Assembly (NCBI GenBank): GCA_023426265.1
Contig: JAFABA010000102.1
Coordinates: forward strand, 1-11,389
DNA from: Bacillota bacterium
Lineage (GTDB): Bacteria > Bacillota > Clostridia > Christensenellales > CAG-138
Reading direction: 5' to 3'
DNA: 11,389 bases
Position numbers and translations under genes: made by a program. This document shows positions 6,697 to 11,389 of the stretch, one piece after another; within the stretch, counting starts at the first letter, position 1, and the number at the start of each line of letters is the position of its first letter. Under the pieces are notes generated by a model, which worked only from the letters and a program-made list of their open reading frames with translations, was not told the origin of the DNA and ran no database searches.

Positions 6697-7125
6697 ATGA
6701 AGCGTATATTTGTCAACGAGCAGTGGTGTTTAGGCTGCCACCTTTGCGAATACAACTGCGCGTTCGCCAACTCCGGCGAAAAGGATATGGCCAAGGCCCT
6801 CAAGGACGTCCGCATCAACCCGCGCATCAAAATTGAGGAAAGCGGGGATATCTTCTTCGCCGTCGCGTGCAGGCACTGCACGGAGCCGCTGTGCGTCAAG
6901 GCATGCATTTCCGGCGCGCTGACGATGGAAGACGGCCTCATCGCCATCAACGCAGATAAATGCATGGCCTGCTACACCTGTGTGCTGTCCTGCCCGTATG
7001 GGGCGATCATGCCCTCGGCGGACGGCCCCATGCAGAAGTGCGAGCTGTGCACCAAGAATTCGTTCGGCGAGCCCGCCTGCGTGTCCGGCTGCCCCAACAA
7101 GGCCATCGTGTTTGAGGAGAGGTAA
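6697..7125 (+). CDS. Four-cluster ferredoxin-type electron-transfer subunit
   Basis: This 142-residue protein has sixteen cysteines in four groups: 11/14/17/21, 58/61/66/70, 89/92/95/99 and 115/118/128/132. That is the pattern of HycB/DmsB-type polyferredoxin subunits, which carry four [4Fe-4S] clusters. It has no signal peptide or membrane segment, so it is cytoplasmic. Between the FMN subunit and the flavoprotein reductase it most likely wires electrons from FAD, or from free ferredoxin, into the synthase. The ATG at 6697 sits 13 bases after the previous stop. The upstream G-run (6684-6689) is only a weak ribosome site, and coupling to the previous gene's translation is likely. Family assignment is strong; the exact partner is inferred from gene order. 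Confidence 0.92.
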   Translation: MKRIFVNEQWCLGCHLCEYNCAFANSGEKDMAKALKDVRINPRIKIEESGDIFFAVACRHCTEPLCVKACISGALTMEDGLIAINADKCMACYTCVLSCPYGAIMPSADGPMQKCELCTKNSFGEPACVSGCPNKAIVFEER

Positions 7126-7129
7126 GCAT

Positions 7130-8359
7130 ATGAAGTATGTCATCATAGGCAATTCCATCGCCGCGACCGGCTGTATCGAAGGCATCCGCCGCGTAGATCA
7201 GGAAGGGGAGATCACCGTGGTGGGCAGGGAGCCGTACCCCGTATATTCCCGCCCGCTCATCTCCTACCTGCTGCTCGGCAAAACCGACAGGGAACGCATG
7301 GCGTACAGGCCGAAGGAGTTTTACGAAAAGAACGGCTGTGAGCTGCTTGCGGGGAAATCTGCTGTGTCGCTGGATGCTGCGGCGCACACCGTATCGCTTG
7401 ACGACGGCAGCGCGCTTTCATACGATAGACTTCTCGTCGCCACCGGCTCGCGCCCGTTCGTCCCGCCCATCAAGGGCCTCGATACCGTGGGCGGCTATCA
7501 CACGTTTTTAACGCTGGACGACGCGCTCAAACTGAATGCGGAAGTAAACGAAGACAGCGAAGTGCTCATCATAGGCGCGGGGCTCATCGGCCTCAAATGT
7601 GCGGAGGGTATCAGCCGCAAGGTCAAGCGCATCACCATCGTGGATATGGCGCAGCAGGTGCTGCCCAGCGTCCTCGACGCGGGCGGCGCGGAAGTGGTAA
7701 AAGTGCATATCGAAGCGCAGGGGGTCACGCTGCACCTGGGCGTGAGCATCGAGGCGCTGGAAGGGAAGGAAATGCTGCTCGCCGACGGCAGACGCATCCC
7801 GTTTACCGCGCTGGTGGTCGCCGCGGGCGTGCGCCCGGAGGTGGAGCTTGTAAAAGCCGCGGGCGGCGAAGTCAACCGGGGCATCAGGACGGATACCACA
7901 GGCCTGACCACGCTCCCTGACGTTTACGCGGCGGGGGACTGCGCGGAAAGCCACGATATTTCGAACGGTACAAATCGTATCCTGGCGCTTTTGCCCAACG
8001 CCTACATGCAGGGCGAGGCCGCGGGCAACCGGATGGCGGGCGGAGAGCTGGTGTTTGACAGGGCCATCCCGCTCAACGCGACCTCTTTGTGGGGGCTTCA
8101 TATGACGACAGCGGGCAGCTATATCGGGCAGGATGTCATATATGGCACGGGAGGCGATTACAAGCGTCTGTTCTATGAAGACGACCTGTTGAAGGGCTTC
8201 ATCATCATAGGCAATGTGGAACGTACGGGCATTTACACGGCATTGATCCGTAACAGGACGCCGCTTTCTTCCATAGACTTTGAACTGATCTGCGAAAAGC
8301 CGCAGCTCATGGCGTTTTCAAAAGCTGAGCGGAAAAGGCAGCTTGGAGGTGTACAATGA
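7130..8359 (+). CDS. FAD-dependent pyridine nucleotide oxidoreductase subunit
   Basis: This is a 409-residue flavoprotein of the NirB/rubredoxin-reductase-like branch of the pyridine nucleotide-disulfide oxidoreductase superfamily. The FAD-binding Rossmann start is YVIIGNSIAATGCIEG, and VYSRPLISYLL and ATGSRPF follow. The NAD(P)-binding GAGLIG motif is at residues 149-154, and the second FAD motif VYAAGDCAE is around Asp270. No redox-active CxxC or CxxxxC disulfide pair is evident, so it is an electron transferase rather than a disulfide reductase. In this operon it should oxidise NAD(P)H and feed the polyferredoxin subunit, replacing the usual GltD. The ATG at 7130 is four bases after the previous stop, with GAGGAGAGG (7114-7122) inside that gene. 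It overlaps the next gene by four bases (ATGA). Confidence 0.92.
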   Translation: MKYVIIGNSIAATGCIEGIRRVDQEGEITVVGREPYPVYSRPLISYLLLGKTDRERMAYRPKEFYEKNGCELLAGKSAVSLDAAAHTVSLDDGSALSYDRLLVATGSRPFVPPIKGLDTVGGYHTFLTLDDALKLNAEVNEDSEVLIIGAGLIGLKCAEGISRKVKRITIVDMAQQVLPSVLDAGGAEVVKVHIEAQGVTLHLGVSIEALEGKEMLLADGRRIPFTALVVAAGVRPEVELVKAAGGEVNRGIRTDTTGLTTLPDVYAAGDCAESHDISNGTNRILALLPNAYMQGEAAGNRMAGGELVFDRAIPLNATSLWGLHMTTAGSYIGQDVIYGTGGDYKRLFYEDDLLKGFIIIGNVERTGIYTALIRNRTPLSSIDFELICEKPQLMAFSKAERKRQLGGVQ

Positions 8360-9078
8360 TTACGATCGATGCGAAGGGCATGCAATTCCGCACGCTCAAC
8401 GAAAAACTGCATGAAGCGCAGGAACAAGAGGTTTTGATCACGTCCTGCATGGGCCAGCGGTATCTTGCGAATGGCCTGAAGGACAAATACGTCAAGGTGC
8501 AGGGCATCCCCGGAAATGCCCTGGGCGCATATATGGACGGCGCGACGGTGGAGCTGGAGCAGAACGCTCAGGACGCCACAGGCGACACCATGAACGACGG
8601 ACGCATCATCGTACACGGCTCCGCTGGCGACGCCACGGGCTATTCCATGCGCGGCGGCAAGATATATGTGCGCGGCAACACCGGCTACCGCTGCGGCGTG
8701 CATATGAAGGCGTTTGCGGAAAAACGGCCGCTCATCGTGGTTGGCGGGCGCGCGGGCAGCTTTCTGGGGGAGTATCAGGCGGGCGGGGAAATCTACGTGC
8801 TGGGTCTGAACTCAGAAGGGAAATCCCCTGTGGGCTACTTCTGCGGCACGGGAATACACGGCGGGGCGATTTATCTGCGCACAAAGGAGCTTCCGCGGGA
8901 CCTTCCCAAGCAGGTAACGGCGCGTGTGGCGGACGATAAGGACAAAGCGCATATCGCCAAGCAGCTCAAAGAATATTGTGAGATATTCAGTTTGGACCTT
9001 AATGAAATCCTTGCGCACGACTTCTTTGTGCTCACCGCCGATACCGCCAACCCGTATAAGCAGATGTACACGCACTGA
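8356..9078 (+). CDS. Split glutamate synthase, GXGXG (alpha-like) subunit
   Basis: This 240-residue protein corresponds to the C-terminal GXGXG beta-helix domain of GltB, here a separate polypeptide. The repeated glycine-rich turns are clear: PGNALGAYMDGATVELEQ, GDTMNDGRIIVHGSAGDA, GYSMRGGKIYVRGNTGYR and the later GTGIHGGAIYLR. The same fold occurs in FwdC/FmdC of formylmethanofuran dehydrogenase, but the operon argues strongly for glutamate synthase. In GOGAT this domain is structural and helps form the ammonia tunnel. The ATG overlaps the previous stop in ATGA, and GGAGGT (8345-8350) lies five bases upstream, so the two are translationally coupled. It is the last gene before a strong terminator. 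Confidence 0.93.
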   Translation: MITIDAKGMQFRTLNEKLHEAQEQEVLITSCMGQRYLANGLKDKYVKVQGIPGNALGAYMDGATVELEQNAQDATGDTMNDGRIIVHGSAGDATGYSMRGGKIYVRGNTGYRCGVHMKAFAEKRPLIVVGGRAGSFLGEYQAGGEIYVLGLNSEGKSPVGYFCGTGIHGGAIYLRTKELPRDLPKQVTARVADDKDKAHIAKQLKEYCEIFSLDLNEILAHDFFVLTADTANPYKQMYTH

Positions 9079-9102
9079 AAAAAGCACCAGAAAGCAATGG
9101 GG

Positions 9103-9135
9103 AAGCCCATGCACAAAATGTGCATGGGCTTTTTT
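9103..9135 (+). terminator. Strong terminator of the glutamate synthase operon
   Basis: AAGCCCATGCAC (9103-9114) pairs perfectly with GTGCATGGGCTT (9120-9131) around AAAAT. Six T follow at 9130-9135. It begins 25 bases after the GXGXG gene. Confidence 0.93.
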
Positions 9136-9142
9136 AGATGAT

Positions 9143-9200
9143 GGTTCTTAGGGCCGTTGCGATCCTGAGCGGGGTTTGGGGCGGAGTCCCAATCTGCTTT
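9143..9200 (+). repeat. Diverged second copy of the argG-argH hairpin repeat
   Basis: The first eleven bases are identical to 893-903. The match continues with scattered differences through CGTT, AGCGG, GGTTTGG and TGCTTT, about three quarters identity by eye. The hairpins survive in weakened form, for example TTGGGGC with GTCCCAA (9176-9182 with 9186-9192, one G-U). The partial retention of stems despite base changes marks it as an older copy of the same structured element. Confidence 0.65.
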
Positions 9201-9527
9201 GGGATGGCCCCATGCACAATTGAGGAGCAGGATGTTTTTTGTTGCGCTGGCAGCTTTGAGGGGTAGAATAAAAGCAGAGAAACATGTCGAACGAGACCGC
9301 TTGTGAAAACGTGCAGAGTATTGCATACTATTGTTAAGGCTCAGGTTTCACAAAAAAGCCGTAATTGAAGGCAGGAATTATAAAACCCGGGCAAGAATTA
9401 TTATACGCCAATCGTCGGAGCTTTTTTTGCGCACCGTACTATACAGCTTGATTCTACAACGGCAGAAAGACCTGCTGTTTGGACCCCGGCGCTTTTGGAG
9501 ACATTTTTCGCAGAAGGAGGAGTTCGT
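9201..9527. other. Intergenic leader region, no gene seen
   Basis: These 327 bases contain no supported gene. An open frame from 9331 has no ribosome site and runs into the next gene out of frame. An 8-bp hairpin (9458-9465 with 9472-9479, one G-U) and a T7 run at 9422-9428 are present. TATTAT/TTATAC near 9399-9406 is a possible -10 box, but I see no matching -35 box, so the promoter of the next gene is not resolved. Confidence 0.5.
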
Positions 9528-9530
9528 TTG
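9514..9530 (+). promoter_or_regulatory. Ribosome binding site that fixes a TTG start
   Basis: AAGGAGG at 9514-9520 lies seven bases before TTG at 9528. An upstream in-frame TTG at 9495 has no such site, and no ATG occurs near the start of the conserved region. Confidence 0.75.
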
Positions 9531-10205
9531 GAAGATCATCGCTATGTACCTGAACTGGATGGCACGCTTCGCAGCCACATGATCAAGGTGCCGGAGATCA
9601 TCAAGCAGGCTACGGGCATCAGCATATTCGGCAAGCTGATTAAATCCCTGGCGTTTACCACCGACGTCGCCATTATAAAAAATATCAACGCCAATGCAAT
9701 TATAGCGGTCTATCCTTTTACGCCGCAGCCTGCCATTACCCACGCCATTATGACCGTGGCGGACGTGCCGGTGTTCTGCGGCGTGGGCGGCGGCATCACG
9801 GGAGGCAGGCGCACGCTCAATATCGCGCAGGATGCGGAGTTCCAGGGCGCCATGGGCGTCGTGGTCAACGCGCCCACGCCCAACGAGACCATAGAGGGCT
9901 TAAAGCGCATCATCGATATTCCCGTTGTGGTCACCGTGGTGTCCGAGCATACGGATATCCGCGCAAGGCTGGAGGCGGGAACGGATATTTTCAACGTTTC
10001 CGGCGGCCCCAATACGGCGGATATCGTCCGGCAGATTCGAAAGGAATACCCCTACGTGCCCATCATCGCCACGGGCGGGGTCACGGTGGACAGCATCGCG
10101 CTTACGTTGGAGGCTGGGGCAAACGCCATCACCTATACGCCGCCCGCGCAGGCGACGCTGCTTCGCGGCATCATGGAAAAATACCGCAGCCAGTGGGATG
10201 ATTAG
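9528..10205 (+). CDS. Conserved TIM-barrel protein of unknown function
   Basis: The product is a 225-residue soluble protein that looks like a complete phosphate-binding TIM barrel. Alternating hydrophobic strands appear as VAIIKNI, AIIAVYPF, VPVFCGVGGG, AMGVVVNA, IPVVVTVV, DIFNVSGG and VPIIATGGV. The ending GGVTVDSIALTLEAGANAITYTPP is the C-terminal phosphate-binding half seen in ribulose-phosphate epimerase, NanE and KDPG-aldolase-like folds. From memory, close relatives in Firmicutes are often annotated only as 'hydrolase', with no proven reaction; I do not assign one. Translation most likely starts at TTG 9528, which suggests modest expression. It stands alone between the glt operon terminator and its own terminator, so the context gives no functional hint. 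Confidence 0.85.
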   Translation: MEDHRYVPELDGTLRSHMIKVPEIIKQATGISIFGKLIKSLAFTTDVAIIKNINANAIIAVYPFTPQPAITHAIMTVADVPVFCGVGGGITGGRRTLNIAQDAEFQGAMGVVVNAPTPNETIEGLKRIIDIPVVVTVVSEHTDIRARLEAGTDIFNVSGGPNTADIVRQIRKEYPYVPIIATGGVTVDSIALTLEAGANAITYTPPAQATLLRGIMEKYRSQWDD

Positions 10206-10252
10206 GCCGCCGCTAAAGTCCTACGGATTTGTTGGTGGGGTTTCTGTAGGTT

Positions 10253-10278
10253 AAAAGTGCGTTTTACGCACTTTTTTT
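10253..10278 (+). terminator. Terminator after the TIM-barrel gene
   Basis: AAAAGTGCG (10253-10261) pairs with CGCACTTTT (10267-10275) around TTTTA, with seven T at 10272-10278. A weaker hairpin (10220-10227 with 10243-10250, one G-U) precedes it. Confidence 0.88.
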
Positions 10279-10306
10279 CGCAAATATGAAGGTCTTTGCC
10301 AACGTA

Positions 10307-10340
10307 AAAGGGGGCATCGCTATCCCTAAACGATGGCCCC
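10307..10340 (-). terminator. Probable minus-strand terminator for the DUF2691-like gene
   Basis: On the minus strand GGGGCCATCG (10340-10331) pairs with CGATGCCCCC (10319-10310), with one G-G mismatch, and TTTT follows. It lies about 30 bases past the stop of the minus-strand gene. Confidence 0.6.
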
Positions 10341-10372
10341 TGATCCAATAGCGCCACTAAATGATTTTAAAA

Positions 10373-10823
10373 CTAGCCATTCACGCTAAACTCAGTTCTG
10401 ATATCGTTTTCGTCAGTAATATAGCGGATATTTTCAAATTTATTTTCTTCAGCATTTTTTTTGATTATTTCAATGATGGTTTGATCTTTTGCATAGATAT
10501 CTGCAAAAATGCCATCGACTATAAAAATAATGAATTCGCACTTACTGCACAGAAAGTCTGCATAAGTGTCAATCTCGCAAAAGTCATCCTCCCTCATATA
10601 TGCTTGTATTGGCGAAAAAAACATAATAGGATGGGATTGCAATAATCTCGCCGAAGGCTTACCCGGTAAAAACATTAGTGTTAAACAAGTAATTTTCCAT
10701 ATTTATAAATGCATCGTCCTCGCTAATCATCCATACATACTTTTCCAATGATATTCCGGACAATATGGTATTCAGATACGAACCATATCCATTCGGCATT
10801 TTAAAACTTAGTCCTCTGATCAT
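10373..10823 (-). pseudogene. Frameshifted small protein resembling the DUF2691 family
   Basis: Two minus-strand frames join into one gene. The first starts at ATG 10823, with GGAGG (10832-10828) four bases upstream. It reads MIRGLSFKMPNGYGSYL and stops at about 10659, shortly after NTNVFTG. The second frame carries on with LPGKPSARLLQSHPIMFF and ends with ENIRYITDENDIRTEFSVNG. Removing one base from the A5/T5 run at 10668-10672 fuses them into about 149 residues. The ending, with YITDEND, matches my memory of DUF2691, a Bacillus/Firmicutes family of unknown function and similar length. The gene is much more AT-rich than its neighbours, which suggests transfer. It is either a recent pseudogene or an assembly or sequencing indel; programmed frameshifting is less likely. 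Confidence 0.65.
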
Positions 10824-10918
10824 ATTTCCTCCAAAAATCTTGATCATACCTGCGCCCACCAGAGGTAAGCCATCAGCAAACCCATTGACTGTTATTGAAG
10901 TGGATGTCCGCCCGAAAT

Positions 10919-10946
10919 CAAAATCGCGCCGAATGCTCGGCGCGAT
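10919..10946 (-). terminator. Minus-strand terminator of the membrane protein gene
   Basis: On the minus strand ATCGCGCCGA (10946-10937) pairs perfectly with TCGGCGCGAT (10932-10923) around a four-base loop and is followed by a run of four T. It lies about 20 bases past the stop of the membrane protein gene. Confidence 0.85.
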
Positions 10947-10964
10947 ATCAGCTTGATAGGATTG

Positions 10965-11389
10965 TTACGGCGCTGGGGTGACAGAAGCCGCAGGCGCGGC
11001 GGTTGCGGCCGGCGTTTCGGTGGGGGCGAAGTAGCCGGGGTTTATCACAAACCCGTAGAACGCGTAAAGGCCCATGGAAATCACCAAAGAGATAATCAGC
11101 GCCGTGCGCAGCACGGGGATTTTCCGGCCGCCCTTTTTCTCCAGCATATTGGGCAGGTATAGCGCGAGCAGCGCTCCGATGATGAACCCAAAGGTTCCGA
11201 CCGTTTCCATTCTGCCCAGAACCACGATGCATGTGGAACATAATATGCCCAGCACGATGCCCGCGATAATCTGGTATTTCTTCCACTTATCGTCCGGTAT
11301 GGCGGCGATCTTCTTTTCAAATTCGGTGGGTTCGGGCGGCGTATCGTCAACAGGCTCCGGTTCCGCTGCCGGCATTTCTTCTTCCCCTC
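10965..11389 (-). CDS. Small three-helix membrane protein, possibly cut by the window edge
   Basis: From ATG 11375 the product is 136 residues. An acidic, proline-rich N-terminal stretch (PAAEPEPVDDTPPEPTEFEK) is followed by three hydrophobic helices at about 36-53, 60-78 and 91-112, and an Ala/Thr/Pro-rich tail. I do not recognise a family. Helix 2 (FGFIIGALLALYLPNML) followed by a basic loop (EKKGGRK) suggests a membrane-anchored accessory protein. GAGGGG at 11389-11384 could be its ribosome site, eight bases upstream. However, the frame stays open to the window edge and reads Gly-Glu-Glu-Glu, in keeping with the acidic N-terminus, so the true start may lie outside. Function unknown. It ends at a clear terminator. 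Confidence 0.7.
   Translation of the reverse strand, partial: GEEEMPAAEPEPVDDTPPEPTEFEKKIAAIPDDKWKKYQIIAGIVLGILCSTCIVVLGRMETVGTFGFIIGALLALYLPNMLEKKGGRKIPVLRTALIISLVISMGLYAFYGFVINPGYFAPTETPAATAAPAASVTPAP

Noticed and set aside
10667..10675. Programmed ribosomal frameshift in the DUF2691-like gene
   Set aside because: The shift needed is +1 with no known +1 signal or stimulatory structure seen, so a simple indel in a homopolymer is the simpler explanation.
1..11389. CRISPR arrays, tRNA or rRNA genes, phage or defence genes
   Set aside because: I saw no regularly spaced direct repeats, no tRNA-like cloverleaf with a T-loop, and no recognisable phage, transposase or defence protein in any supported frame.

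Overview
The window looks like a stretch of a Gram-positive, anaerobe-type chromosome, most likely a Clostridia member. The evidence is strong AGGAGG-type ribosome binding sites, GTG and TTG starts that only those sites explain, sigma-A-like promoters, short Rho-independent terminators, and a glutamate synthase split into several small genes of the kind found in archaea and clostridia. By eye the DNA is GC-rich, except for an AT-rich patch at about 10360-10880. I cannot name the genus.

Layout. (1) 1-2385, plus strand: the 3' end of argG and all of argH, the last two steps of arginine synthesis. They are separated by about 205 bases folded into five consecutive hairpins. (2) 2386-2603: a convergent intergenic region with a terminator, a MITE-like inverted-repeat element and a second, related terminator. 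(3) 2604-3604, minus strand: a small cupin protein behind an RdgB/HAM1 nucleotide-sanitising pyrophosphatase, with a recognisable promoter. (4) 3605-4032: a divergent control region with a perfect-consensus promoter reading right. (5) 4033-9078, plus strand: a five-gene operon for a split glutamate synthase. It encodes a class II glutaminase subunit, an FMN/iron-sulfur synthase subunit, a four-cluster ferredoxin subunit, an FAD/NAD(P)-type reductase and a GXGXG subunit, and it ends in a strong terminator. (6) 9143-9527: a diverged copy of the argG-argH repeat, then an apparently non-coding leader. (7) 9528-10205: a conserved TIM-barrel protein of unknown function with a TTG start. (8) 10373-10823, minus strand: an AT-rich gene resembling the DUF2691 family, broken by a one-base frameshift and flanked by terminators. 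(9) 10965 to the right edge, minus strand: a small three-helix membrane protein, possibly cut by the window.

How the genes work together. The glt operon would assimilate nitrogen. The glutaminase subunit frees ammonia from glutamine, and the FMN subunit reductively adds it to 2-oxoglutarate. Electrons would come from NAD(P)H or ferredoxin through the flavoprotein and polyferredoxin subunits. ArgG and ArgH use aspartate-derived nitrogen, so the left half of the window has a nitrogen and amino-acid theme, but nothing in the sequence shows shared control.

No wholly new system is evident. The points most worth checking are the hairpin-array repeat family, the unusual electron-input module of the glutamate synthase, the uncharacterised TIM-barrel protein, and the frameshifted AT-rich gene.
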